Positions 35,791 to 44,108 of a DNA stretch of 64,000 nucleotides are shown one piece after another. Position numbers and translations under genes: made by a program. The notes under the pieces were generated by a model. The model worked only from the letters and a program-made list of their open reading frames with translations, was not told the DNA's origin and did not search any database. How positions within the stretch are numbered: position 1 is the stretch's first letter; each line of letters opens with the position of its first letter. This DNA comes from CAVXSP01 sp963764505 (GTDB lineage Bacteria; Acidobacteriota; Vicinamibacteria; Vicinamibacterales; SCN-69-37): assembly GCA_963764505.1 (NCBI GenBank), contig CAVXSP010000001.1:1674001-1738000 (forward strand), read 5' to 3'.

Positions 35791-36396
35791 ATGATCCGTC
35801 GCTCGACGACGGTCCCTCGTTCCCTGTCACTCTCTCGGCGGTTCATCGTCGTCGTTGCCGTGTGCGCGTGGACGTTCGGGACCGCGCCGCTGGCCGCGCA
35901 GCAGCCGGCGCAGACGCCCGCACCACCGCCACCGCCACCGCCGCCCAGGATTGACGTCACCGTCACGGTCATTGGGGCGACGCCGCTGCCCGGCATCGGC
36001 GTGACACTCGACCAGGTGCCGGCGCCCGTTCAGACGGCGACCGCCGCCGACCTGCGGAAGGACGGCTCGCTCGACGTGTCGAGCTTCCTGAACAACCGGC
36101 TGAGCGCGGTGCACGTGAACAATGTCCAGGGAAATCCGTTCCAGGCCGACGTGAGCCGGTCGGCGAGCTGGTTTCGGGCGGAGAACCAGGACGACATCCT
36201 GTTTGTCGCCTCCACCCAATCCGGCTTCGGATACTTCAAGAACTTCGGCCGGACGCGCCGCGAGGGCGTCGAGCTGAACGCGACCCTCCGGCGCGGTCGA
36301 ATCGAGGGCGGCGGAGAGTTTCCGGTGCCGCAGGCCACTTTCTTCGCGCCCGGTCCTCCGACGCTGATCTGGACCGGCGTGCGGCTGACGATGTAG
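35791..36396 (+). pseudogene. TonB-dependent receptor reduced by two internal deletions
   Basis: A frame of about 201 residues from ATG 35791 has a signal peptide and a poly-Pro stretch. It then has the start of a receptor plug ('PLPGIGVTLDQVPAPVQTATAADLRKDGSLDVSSFLNNRLSAVHVN', 'QGNPFQADVS'). It jumps directly to a late barrel strand ('ASWFRAENQDDILFVASTQSGFGYFKNFGRTRREGVEL') and again to the final strand ('GGEFPVPQATFFAPGPPTLIWTGVRLTM'). Family members are around 700-900 residues, so most of the plug and nearly all of the barrel are gone, yet the frame is intact. It cannot form a normal receptor. Relic or new short protein is undecided. Confidence 0.7.
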
Positions 36397-36444
36397 CGCA
36401 GCGTGGCGCCGGATTGACGGACACGCGGGAGGAGCGAGCTCGAC

Positions 36445-37539
36445 ATGACATGGCATCTGAGTGAATGGCCGGTGTGGCTCGTCCGTCTGATGTGGACGGG
36501 CATCACGATCGGCGTCGCGTACGGCATCGCCCATCTCATCAACCAGATCATGGTGCCGCGCATCGCCCGGCTGGCCCGCCGCAGCGAGACCGATCTGGAC
36601 GACGTGCTGGTCTCCGAGCTGAAGCGGCGGATTCCGTTCTGGGGTCTCCTGATCGGCGGGTGGCTGGCGCTCGGGCACTGGCCGCTCGATCCCGACAATG
36701 AGCGATTGGCGGCGAACGCGCTCTTCGCGCTCGGCGTGGCGTCGGTCAGCCTGGCCGCCAGCGCGATCGTCAGCCGGGTCGTCGCCATCTACGGACCGCG
36801 ACAGACCCCGACGGTGCCCGTGGCCGGGCTGACGACGAACATCGCGAAGGCCGTCGTGCTGACGATCGGCGCGCTCATCATCCTCAAGGGATTCAACATC
36901 GAGATCACGCCGCTGCTCACGGCGTTGGGCGTCGGAGGCCTGGCGGTCGCGCTGGCGCTCCAGGAGCCGCTGTCGAACCTCTTCGCAGGGCTGTTCATCT
37001 CGCTCGCCGGCCAGATCCGGATCGGCGACTACGTGAAGATCGAATCGGGAATCGAGGGCTACGTCGCCGACATGAACTGGCGCTCGACCGGCATCCGCAT
37101 GCTCGCCAACAACCTGATCCTCGTGCCGAACGCGAAGCTGGCGCAGTCGCTGGTCATCAACTACAGCCTGCCGGAGACGGAGCAGGCCGTGCTGGTCGAC
37201 GTCGGCGTCGACTACGCGAGCGATCTCGCCAAGGTCGAGCGGGTGACGATCGAAGTGGCGCGCGAGGTGATGCGGGACGTCCAGGGCGGCGTGCCCGAGT
37301 TCGTGCCCTTCATCCGGTACCACACCTTCGCGGATTCGAGCATCAACTTCAGCGTGATTCTGCGCGGCAAGACGTACGTCGACCAGTACCTGATCAAGCA
37401 CGAGTTCGTGAAGCGCCTGCAGGCGCGCTACGGCCGGGAGGACATCGTCATTCCGTTCCCGATCCGGACGCTCGTCGCGCGGCCGCCGGAGCCCGGCGCC
37501 TCGTTCCCGAGCCTGCCCGGCGCCGGTGGACAGGCGTGA
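36445..37539 (+). CDS. MscS-family mechanosensitive channel
   Basis: The 364-residue protein has an N-terminal helix, further transmembrane helices, then the conserved MscS pore segment and beta domain: 'LLTALGVGGLAVALALQEPLSNLFAGLFI' (Gly/Ala-rich TM3), 'GQIRIGDYVKIESGIEGYVADMNWRSTGIRML' and 'NLILVPNAKLAQSLVINYSLP'. The C-terminal alpha/beta part is complete. It would open under membrane tension to release small solutes. It is a single gene with a GGGAGGAG ribosome-binding site. Confidence 0.92.
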   Translation: MTWHLSEWPVWLVRLMWTGITIGVAYGIAHLINQIMVPRIARLARRSETDLDDVLVSELKRRIPFWGLLIGGWLALGHWPLDPDNERLAANALFALGVASVSLAASAIVSRVVAIYGPRQTPTVPVAGLTTNIAKAVVLTIGALIILKGFNIEITPLLTALGVGGLAVALALQEPLSNLFAGLFISLAGQIRIGDYVKIESGIEGYVADMNWRSTGIRMLANNLILVPNAKLAQSLVINYSLPETEQAVLVDVGVDYASDLAKVERVTIEVAREVMRDVQGGVPEFVPFIRYHTFADSSINFSVILRGKTYVDQYLIKHEFVKRLQARYGREDIVIPFPIRTLVARPPEPGASFPSLPGAGGQA

Positions 37540-37576
37540 TTGACAGCGTCCGGCCTGCGCCGTAGGCTCGCTCGAT

Positions 37577-38041
37577 ATGGCCCGGATTCAGCTGAAGGTG
37601 AACGGCGAATCGCACGCCGTCGACGTCGACCCGGCGACGCCGCTGCTCTACGTCCTCGGCGGCGAGCTGGCGCTTCGCGGGCCGAAGTTCGGCTGCGGCC
37701 TGGGCCAGTGCGGCGCCTGCACGGTGCTCGCGGGCGATCGCGCCGTGCGCTCGTGCGTGACGCCCGTGGGATCGGTGGGCGAGACCGCCATCACCACGCT
37801 CGAAGGGCTCGGCACCCCCGAGCACCCGCATCCCATCCAGCAGGCCTTCATCGACGAGCAGGCCGCACAGTGCGGCTTCTGCCTGAGCGGCGTGATCCTG
37901 ACCGCCAAGGCGCTCCTCGATCGGAACCCGCGCGCGAGCGACGCCGATCTCCGCCAGGAGCTGTCGTCCGTGCTCTGCCGCTGCTTCACGCACACGCGCA
38001 TGCTCAGGGCGATCGCCCGGTATCAAAGGATGCGGGCATGA
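37577..38041 (+). CDS. (2Fe-2S) subunit of molybdenum hydroxylase, operon 1
   Basis: The 154-residue xanthine-dehydrogenase-family small subunit binds two 2Fe-2S clusters. The plant-ferredoxin-type cluster uses Cys40, Cys45, Cys48 and Cys60; the helical cluster uses Cys99, Cys102, Cys134 and Cys136. It passes electrons from the molybdenum cofactor in the partner subunit. The stop overlaps the large-subunit ATG (ATGA). There is no FAD-subunit gene, so the final acceptor is probably a cytochrome or other carrier, as in isoquinoline-1-oxidoreductase-type enzymes. Confidence 0.92.
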   Translation: MARIQLKVNGESHAVDVDPATPLLYVLGGELALRGPKFGCGLGQCGACTVLAGDRAVRSCVTPVGSVGETAITTLEGLGTPEHPHPIQQAFIDEQAAQCGFCLSGVILTAKALLDRNPRASDADLRQELSSVLCRCFTHTRMLRAIARYQRMRA

Positions 38042-40362
38042 GGAGGCGACCCCGTCCCGGACCTTTGGACCTTTCCCGCCGGGCCTTTCTGAAGACGTCT
38101 GGCGTCCTGGTCGTCGGGTTCGGTGCATCGTCGATCCTGGAGCCGGCCGCGCTCGCGCAGGGGCCGTTCGACACCCGCGCATCGCACATCGATCCGCGCC
38201 AGCTCGACTCCTGGATTGCGATTGCCGCCGACGGCATGGTCACCGTCTACACCGGAAAAGCCGAGCTCGGTCAGGGCATGCTCACGGCGCAGACGCAGCT
38301 CGTCGCCGAAGAGCTGTCGGTGCCCGTCGATCGTGTGAAAGTGATCCAGTGCGACACCGACGTCTGTCCCGATCAGGGGACCACGTCGGGAAGCCAGTCG
38401 ACGCCGACGAACTTCAATCGGCGGAACCTGGCGCAGGCGGCGGCCACCGCGCGCGAGACCCTGCTCCGGCTGGCGTCGGCGAGGCTCGGCGTGCCGCCCG
38501 CGCAGCTCACCGCGGCCGACGGCGTTGTCGCCGCCGCCGGCGATTCGTCGAAGCACGCGACCTACGGCGAGCTGGTCGCCGGAAAGAAGCTGAACGTCAC
38601 GCTCGATCCGAACGCGGAGCGGAAGCCGGCGAGCGCCTGGAAGGTGCTCGGCGCGCCGGTGCCCCGCGTCGACATGCGGGACATGGTCACCGGTCGCTAC
38701 GAGTACGTGCACAACGTGCAGGTGTCGGGCATGCTGCACGGCGCCGTCGTGCGGCCGCCTGGCGTCGGCGCGACGCTCCGGAGCGTCGACGAGGGATCGA
38801 TCGGCGCCATGCCGGGCGTCGTGAAGGTCGTCGCGCGCGAGAATTTCGTGGGCGTCGTGGCGGAGAAGCCGTGGCAGGCGCTGCAGGCCGCGGCGAAGCT
38901 CCAGGCGAGCTGGACGCCGGGGGCTGCGCTCCCGGCCCGCGCGAGCCTGTACGAGTTCCTGAAGGCGCAGCCCGCCCGCGATGGACTGGTCGTCGACTCG
39001 CGGGACGTGGACGCCACGCTGGCGTCGGCGACCTCGGTCGTCAAGGCGATCTATCGGCACCCGTACCAGATGCACGGCTCGATGGGGGCGTCCTGCGCGG
39101 TCGCCGACGTGCGGGCCGACCGCGTGACGATCTGGTCGCCGACGCAGTCCGCTTACCCCACGCGCAGCGGCGTCGCGCTGCTGCTCGGGGTCCCGGTCGA
39201 CCGCGTGCGCGTGATCTTCACCCGCGGCGCCGGGTGCTACGGCCTGAACGGCGCCGACACGGTCTCCTACGACGCCGCGCTTCTATCGCAGGCCGTCGGG
39301 CGGCCGGTGCGTGTGCAGCTCACGCGCCGCGACGAGATGGCGTGGGAGAACTACGGCTACCCGTACGTCATCGAGCAGCGGGCCGGTCTCGCGGCCGACG
39401 GCGCGATCGTCGCCTGGGACTACGAGGCCTGGTTCGCGTCCCACGGCGGCCGTCCGGGCGAGGCCACACCTGGGAACGTCGTCACGGGCACGCTCGCCGG
39501 GTTCTCGCCCGCGCCGTTCCGTCCCGGTCCGGCGGGCCCGCCGAGCGGGTTCCGCAACGGCAGCAACGCCGCGCCGTCGTACGTCCGGGGGCGTGTCGGG
39601 GGAAAGGATGGCGGCGCGGGGACGATCGCCAGCGAACGCGTGCTCACCCACACGGTTCGGTCTCCGTTCTTCACGGGACCCCTGCGATCGCCGTCACGGC
39701 TGCAGAACACGTTCGCGCACGAGGGGTTTCTCGACGAGATCGCGGCGCAGGTGAAGGCCGATCCGGTCGCGTACCGGCTGCGGCACGTCCGCGACCCGCG
39801 GCTCGAGAACGTGATCGCGGCGGCGGCCAGGGCCGCCAACTGGGCCGCGCGGCCGTCGCCCGCGCCGAACCGATCGAAGACCGGCGTCGCCGCCGGGCGC
39901 GGGTTGGGCTGTGTGGTCTACGAAGGCGACAACGGATACGTCGCCATGGTCGCCGAGGTCGAGGTCGATCAGGCGACGGGTCGGGTCGTCGCCAAACGGT
40001 TCGTCGTCGCCCAGGACTGCGGCCCCATCTCGAACCCGGACGGCATGCGCAATCAGATCGAAGGGGGCGCGCTGCAGGGGCTCAGCCGCGCGCTCGGCGA
40101 AGAGGTGACCTGGGATGATCATCGGATCACGTCGATCGACTGGCGGACGTATCACAGCCTGCCGCTCGGATTCGACGTGCCGCAGATCGAAAGCGTGCTG
40201 ATCAACCGCACCGACGCAGAGGCCACCGGCGCCGGCGAGACCGCGATCACCGTCGTCGCGGCGGCCGTCGGCAACGCGATCTTCGACGCGACCGGCGCGC
40301 GCATCCGCGAAGTGCCGTTCACCCCCGAGCGGATCAAGGCGGCACTCGACGCTCGCTCATGA
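38038..40362 (+). CDS. Molybdopterin-binding large subunit of molybdenum hydroxylase, operon 1
   Basis: ATG 38038 gives 774 residues. A perfect twin-arginine signal S-R-R-A-F-L-K (about 13-19) precedes a hydrophobic stretch, so the complex is exported folded by Tat. The chain shows the isoquinoline-1-oxidoreductase-beta/aldehyde-oxidase pattern: 'GKAELGQGMLTAQTQLVAEEL', 'DQGTTSGSQSTP', 'VSGMLHGAVVRPP', 'YRHPYQMHGSMG' and the catalytic Glu in 'ATGAGETAI'. It hydroxylates an aldehyde or N-heterocycle using water; the substrate is unknown. A paralogous operon lies at 56977-59801. Confidence 0.9.
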   Translation: MRRRPRPGPLDLSRRAFLKTSGVLVVGFGASSILEPAALAQGPFDTRASHIDPRQLDSWIAIAADGMVTVYTGKAELGQGMLTAQTQLVAEELSVPVDRVKVIQCDTDVCPDQGTTSGSQSTPTNFNRRNLAQAAATARETLLRLASARLGVPPAQLTAADGVVAAAGDSSKHATYGELVAGKKLNVTLDPNAERKPASAWKVLGAPVPRVDMRDMVTGRYEYVHNVQVSGMLHGAVVRPPGVGATLRSVDEGSIGAMPGVVKVVARENFVGVVAEKPWQALQAAAKLQASWTPGAALPARASLYEFLKAQPARDGLVVDSRDVDATLASATSVVKAIYRHPYQMHGSMGASCAVADVRADRVTIWSPTQSAYPTRSGVALLLGVPVDRVRVIFTRGAGCYGLNGADTVSYDAALLSQAVGRPVRVQLTRRDEMAWENYGYPYVIEQRAGLAADGAIVAWDYEAWFASHGGRPGEATPGNVVTGTLAGFSPAPFRPGPAGPPSGFRNGSNAAPSYVRGRVGGKDGGAGTIASERVLTHTVRSPFFTGPLRSPSRLQNTFAHEGFLDEIAAQVKADPVAYRLRHVRDPRLENVIAAAARAANWAARPSPAPNRSKTGVAAGRGLGCVVYEGDNGYVAMVAEVEVDQATGRVVAKRFVVAQDCGPISNPDGMRNQIEGGALQGLSRALGEEVTWDDHRITSIDWRTYHSLPLGFDVPQIESVLINRTDAEATGAGETAITVVAAAVGNAIFDATGARIREVPFTPERIKAALDARS

Positions 40363-40387
40363 AGATTCCACGGTTCGAGCCGGGATC

Positions 40388-40428
40388 GCGAGCGCGCGTC
40401 GGGGGACCCGCGGGGGCGAAGCCCCCCG
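40388..40428 (+). repeat. GC-rich oriented repeat, partial copy C
   Basis: About 41 bases ending CGGGGGCGAAGCCCCCCG match the 3' part of the 100-bp repeat at 43987 and 42812. The copy lies between the hydroxylase and hisC and ends 9 bases before the hisC ATG. The G-tract and C-tract form a strong hairpin, which would fold directly upstream of translation initiation. Confidence 0.7.
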
Positions 40429-40437
40429 TGCCATAGG

Positions 40438-41547
40438 ATGAATCCGTCGTCGCTGGTCCGCCCTCTCGTGCGCGCCTTGCACCCGTACCTGCCCGGCGAG
40501 CAGCCGAGGGTGCGCGGGCTGGTCAAGCTCAACACCAACGAGAATCCCTATCCGCCGTCCCCCCGGGTGCTGGCGGCCGTCCGCGCCGCGACCGACGGGC
40601 GGCTGCGCCTCTATCCCAATCCCACGGCGCAGCCCCTCCGGGAGGCGCTCGCGCGCTTGCACCGCTGCGCGGTCGATCAGGTCTTCGTGGGGAACGGCTC
40701 GGACGAGTGCCTCGCGCTGGCCGTGCGCGCGTTCGTCGAGCCCGCCCGCGCCGCCGGCGCCGGGTCCCGCGCCGACCGGCGCGCACTCGTCCAGTACTTC
40801 ACGCCGAGCTACTCCCTCTACCCCGTGCTGGCGGACGCGCACGGCGCGGCCAGGCTCGAGGTGCCGCTCCGCGCGGACTTCGGGCTGCCGTCGGCCGCGG
40901 ATCTGCAGCAGGGCCGGCTGTGGCGTGCCGACGCGGCGCTCACGTTCGTGACCACGCCGAATGCGCCGAGCGGAAGGGGATACGGGAACGAGGAGCTCGA
41001 CGGCCTGTGCCGCCGGCATCGCGGCGTCGTGCTGCTCGACGAGGCCTACGTCGACTTCGCCCGCGAGCACGCGCTCGGGCTCGCGCTCGAGCACCCGCAC
41101 GTGCTCGTGGCGCGGACGTTCTCCAAGTGGTACTCGCTCTGCTTCCAGCGCATCGGATACGTCGTCGGGCACCGGACGCTGATTGCCGCGCTCGATGCGA
41201 TCCGCGACAGCTACAACGTCAACGGGCTCGGCCAGGTGGCCGCGCTGGCGACGCTCCGTCACCGTTCGTACTACCGCGCGAACATCCGTCGCATCGTGCG
41301 CACGCGCGCGCGGCTGACGGGCGAGCTGACCGCGCTCGGGTTCCGCGTGCTGCCGAGCGAGACGAACTTCCTGCTGGTCCGGCCGCCGCGCTTTGCCGCG
41401 CGCGTCTGGCTCGAGCGCCTGCGCGCAAGGCGCGTGCTGGTGCGCTGGTTCGACGCGCCGGTCGTGCGCGATTTCCTGCGGATTTCGATCGGCACCGATC
41501 GGGAAGCAGCGGCGCTGGTGGCCGCGGCGAAGACGATCCTGCGCTGA
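40438..41547 (+). CDS. hisC: Histidinol-phosphate aminotransferase
   Basis: The 369-residue fold-type I PLP aminotransferase has 'LNTNENPYPPSPRVLAAV', 'LYPNPTAQPLREALA', 'VFVGNGSDECLALAVRAF', 'TPNAPSGRG', Asp201 in 'VVLLDEAYVDFA' and the Schiff-base Lys230 in 'ARTFSKWYSL'. The wording is that of HisC, which makes histidinol phosphate from imidazole-acetol phosphate, or of close paralogues acting on aromatic amino acids. It is not in a his operon here. A G/C hairpin repeat lies just upstream of the ATG. Confidence 0.9.
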   Translation: MNPSSLVRPLVRALHPYLPGEQPRVRGLVKLNTNENPYPPSPRVLAAVRAATDGRLRLYPNPTAQPLREALARLHRCAVDQVFVGNGSDECLALAVRAFVEPARAAGAGSRADRRALVQYFTPSYSLYPVLADAHGAARLEVPLRADFGLPSAADLQQGRLWRADAALTFVTTPNAPSGRGYGNEELDGLCRRHRGVVLLDEAYVDFAREHALGLALEHPHVLVARTFSKWYSLCFQRIGYVVGHRTLIAALDAIRDSYNVNGLGQVAALATLRHRSYYRANIRRIVRTRARLTGELTALGFRVLPSETNFLLVRPPRFAARVWLERLRARRVLVRWFDAPVVRDFLRISIGTDREAAALVAAAKTILR

Positions 41548-41550
41548 GGC

Positions 41551-42969
41551 CTACGTCGGCGCCGGCTCGCGGGCGCCGCACGCCCGGGCGCGGTCGAGCA
41601 GCAGCGTGCGCTCGCGCGCGTTCTGGGTGAGCGATGCGGCGCGCTCGAATTCGCTCCGCGCTTCGTCCGCGCGGTTCAGCTTCAGCAACAGGTCCGCCCG
41701 GACACCAGGAAGGAACGGATAGCGGGCGAGCGCCGGCTCGTCGCGCAGCGCGTCGACGAGCGCCAGACCGGCCAGCGGTCCGTGCGCCATCGACACCGCG
41801 ACGGCACGGTTCAGGTCCACGACCGGCGACGGCATCGCCCTCGCCAGTTCGTCGTAGAGCGCGACGATGCGCGGCCAATCCGTCTCGTCCGCGGTGCGTG
41901 CGCGTGCGTGGCAGGCGGCAATCGCGGCCTGGAGCGTGTAGCGTCCGCGTGGCCCGGGGGCCGCTTCGGCGCTCGCGAGCGCGTCCAGCCCGCGGCGGAT
42001 GAGGAGCTGATCCCACTTCGATCGGTCCTGCTGCGGCAGCAGAACCGGCTCGCCCCCCGGGCCCAGGCGCGCGTGCGCCCGCGACGCCTGGATCTCCATC
42101 AGCGCGACCAGGCCGTGCACCTCCGGCTCGTGCGGCGCCAGGCCGGCCAGGACGCGTCCCAGCCGAAGCGCGTCCTCGCAGAGGGCCGGGCGCATCCAGT
42201 CATCGCCTCCGCTGGCCGCATAGCCCTCGTTGAAGATCAGATAGACGACCTCGAGCACCGAGGAGAGCCGCGCCACCCGGTCCGGGCCGCGCGGCACTTC
42301 GAACGGCACGCGCGCTTTGGCCAAGGTGCGCTTGGCCCGGACGATCCGCTGCGCGATCGTCGGCTCGGGAACGAGAAACGCGCGCGCGATCTCCTCCGTC
42401 GTCAACCCGCCGAGCAGCCGCAGCGTGAGCGCCACGCGGGCCTCCGTCGACAGCACGGGATGGCAGGCCGTGAAGATCAGCCGGAGGAGGTCGTCGCCCA
42501 CGTCGTCGTCCAGACGCTCGTCCAAATCCGGCGCGGCGCCGGCCTGGGTCAGCGCGGCCTGGTATCCAAGCTCCTCGTGCTTGCGATCGAGCAGCTGCCG
42601 GCGGCGGAACAGGTCGATGCCGCGCCGTTTCGCCGTCGCCATGAGCCACGCGCCCGGGTTGTTCGGGATGCCCGCCTGGGGCCACTGCTCGAGCGCCGCG
42701 ACGAGGGCTTCGTGTGCCAGATCCTCGGCGATGCCGACGTCCCGCACGAACCGCGTGAGGCTCGCGATGAGCCGCGCGGACTCGATCCGCCAGACCGCTT
42801 CGATGATGGATCCGGGGGGCTCCGCCCCCGCGGACCCCCCGACGCGCTCACTCGCGGGGGCCCCTTGAGCCCCGCTCCGTTCGCGCGGGCTCGCGTCGCG
42901 CCGCTCGCTCGCCGCCGCGGTGTACCCCGGCGGCTCCGCGCCGCGCCGTCCTTCTTCGGTGGCGCTCAT
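41551..42969 (-). CDS. ECF42-like sigma factor with long C-terminal extension
   Basis: ATG 42969 gives 472 residues. The conserved start 'IIEAVWRIESARLIASLTRFVRDVG' begins near residue 53. The preceding about 50 residues are encoded by GC-rich repeat copy A and are repeat-derived. Sigma2 includes 'AEDLAHEALVAALEQWP' and 'GAWLMATAKRRGIDLFRRR'; sigma4 'LRLLGGLTTEEIARAFLVPEPTIAQRIVRAKRTL'. About 200 further residues form a helical, TPR-like region ('LLDRARAC' end) typical of ECF42. Such sigma factors sit beside DGPF/YCII proteins and have no classic anti-sigma factor; two YCII genes lie immediately upstream here. Confidence 0.88.
   Translation of the reverse strand: MSATEEGRRGAEPPGYTAAASERRDASPRERSGAQGAPASERVGGSAGAEPPGSIIEAVWRIESARLIASLTRFVRDVGIAEDLAHEALVAALEQWPQAGIPNNPGAWLMATAKRRGIDLFRRRQLLDRKHEELGYQAALTQAGAAPDLDERLDDDVGDDLLRLIFTACHPVLSTEARVALTLRLLGGLTTEEIARAFLVPEPTIAQRIVRAKRTLAKARVPFEVPRGPDRVARLSSVLEVVYLIFNEGYAASGGDDWMRPALCEDALRLGRVLAGLAPHEPEVHGLVALMEIQASRAHARLGPGGEPVLLPQQDRSKWDQLLIRRGLDALASAEAAPGPRGRYTLQAAIAACHARARTADETDWPRIVALYDELARAMPSPVVDLNRAVAVSMAHGPLAGLALVDALRDEPALARYPFLPGVRADLLLKLNRADEARSEFERAASLTQNARERTLLLDRARACGAREPAPT
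42812..42913 (-). repeat. GC-rich oriented repeat, copy A (inside the sigma gene 5' end)
   Basis: About 100 bases are nearly the reverse complement of 43987-44087 by eye (shared blocks include GCGCTCACTCGCGGGG and CCCGCTCCGTTCGCGCG). Read in the sense of the sigma gene, the element ends in GGAGCCCCCCGG right at the conserved sigma start, the same placement as copies B and C before their genes. It is translated as a Ser/Arg/Gly/Pro-rich N-terminal stretch. Confidence 0.8.
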
Positions 42970-43021
42970 CACCACCGATCACATCACCGCCGGGCGGTGG
43001 GACGCAAATGCGTCCTGGTCT

Positions 43022-43357
43022 TCAGTCCACGTACAGCTCCCGCACCGGCCGCACCTCGATGCTTCCCGCGCGGGCGGGCGGAATCTTCGCGGCGATCGCG
43101 AGCGCCTCCTCGAAGTCCTTGGCGTCGATCAGATAGAACCCGGCCAGCTGCTCCTTCGTTTCCGTGAACGGCCCGTCGATCAGGACGGGCCGTCCGTCTC
43201 GCACGCGCAGGGTCCTCGCCGTCGCTGCTGGCTGCAGCGCCTCCGCGGCGACGAGCTGTCCGGCGGCCCGGAGCGAGGCGCCGCAGGCGGCGCACTCGCG
43301 ATCCGGGACCGCCGTGAGGTTCTGCGGTTCCATGTAGACCAGACAGACGTATCTCAT
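43022..43357 (-). CDS. YCII/DGPF-domain protein
   Basis: ATG 43357 gives 111 residues. It has the YCII-related fold with the hallmark D-G-P-F motif in 'PVLIDGPFTETKEQLAGFYLIDAKDFEEAL' and ends 'IEVRPVRELYVD'. This protein type accompanies ECF42 sigma factors; role unproven. Its ATG overlaps the stop of the upstream YCII gene (ATGA), and the sigma start is 52 bases downstream. A long open frame to 43798 exists only because the neighbouring gene is frameshifted. Confidence 0.85.
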   Translation of the reverse strand: MRYVCLVYMEPQNLTAVPDRECAACGASLRAAGQLVAAEALQPAATARTLRVRDGRPVLIDGPFTETKEQLAGFYLIDAKDFEEALAIAAKIPPARAGSIEVRPVRELYVD

Positions 43358-43780
43358 GGCTCCTTCTTGTAGCCGGCCTTCGCGCGCATCCGCTCCTCGG
43401 ACTCCCGCATCTCGGGCGGCAGGGCGGGCCCGAAATCCTCGGCTTCGAAGACCTGTCGGATTCTCGAGCTCCGTGCCGCCGCCGAACGGCGCGCGCCGCA
43501 TCCAGGCGATGGCCTCGTCCTTGGACTTTACCTGGAGCAGCCAGAAGCCGGCGATGAGCTCCTTGGATTCCGTGAAGGGGCCGTCGGTCACCGTCGTCTT
43601 CCCGTCCTGGAACTTCAGCCGGGCGCCCTTGGACGTCGGCTGGAGCCCTTCGCCCGCCAGCATCACGCCCGCCTTGATCATCTCCTCGTTGAACTTGCCC
43701 ATGTCCGCCAGCAGCTTCGCATCGGGGAGCACCCCCGCCTCGGATTCCTTGCTGGCCGGCACAATCACCATGAACCTCAT
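43354..43780 (-). pseudogene. YCII/DGPF-domain protein, single-base frameshift
   Basis: It starts at ATG 43780 behind GGAGAAGCACCC ('MRFMVIVPASKESEAG') and runs through the D-G-P-F motif ('TVTDGPFTESKELIAGFWLLQVKSKDEAIAWM') to 'FGGGTELE'. There one extra base near 43461 (GAGAATCC in place of GAGATCC) breaks the frame. The next frame gives the normal family ending 'IRQVFEAEDFG...YKKEP' and a TGA overlapping the second YCII start. As written, it is fused in frame to the next YCII gene. Either recent damage or a sequencing error. Confidence 0.8.
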
Positions 43781-44108
43781 GGGTGCTTCTCCTCTCATTG
43801 GTCCCGGGTTGGTCCCGGGGGCTTGGCCCCCGCCGATCCTCGGGACGGTTCAACCGCCTTCATACGTTCGTCGAACGAGGGCGGCCGAGATCGACAGCTT
43901 GGCGAGCCGGTGAAAGAATAGGTGGGTCGGACCGCCCGCCCGGCCACACAATGAGTCGCCATGCGAACGGGCGCTCGACTGAACCAAACGAGCGAGCGGC
44001 AGCGAGCGAGTCGCGCGAACGGAGCGGGGATCGCAGGGGCCCCGCGAGTGAGCGCGTAGGGGAGGCCGCGGGGGCGGAGCCCCCCGGAGTTTCCGAAGGA
44101 GAGGACGC
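43781..44108. other. Divergent intergenic region between YCII and isomerase genes
   Basis: This 328-base region has no convincing gene. It holds GC-rich repeat copy B in its right half (43987-44087) and a ribosome-binding site (AAGGAGAGG) before the isomerase ATG. The left half presumably contains the promoter of the YCII-YCII-sigma operon; I see no clear -35/-10 pair. Confidence 0.6.
43987..44087 (+). repeat. GC-rich oriented repeat, copy B
   Basis: About 100 bases read AACGAGCGAG at the left end and finish GGGGGCGGAGCCCCCCGG, a hairpin-forming end. It ends 21 bases before the isomerase ATG. Together with copy A in the opposite orientation it brackets the two YCII genes. Confidence 0.8.

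Noticed and set aside
41551..43780. A complete toxin-antitoxin or defence system
   Set aside because: The small paired genes carry D-G-P-F motifs and a sigma-factor partner, which explains them without a defence role.
43022..43798. A single 258-residue two-domain YCII protein
   Set aside because: The middle (about 43360-43460) is nonsense in this frame, while the next frame restores the normal family ending and an ATGA overlap, so two genes with one frameshift fit better.
42812..44087. A complete mobile element bounded by the inverted GC-rich repeats
   Set aside because: No transposase is present, the enclosed genes belong functionally to the adjacent sigma gene, and copy C shows the repeat also occurs alone. 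Kept only as a repeat observation.
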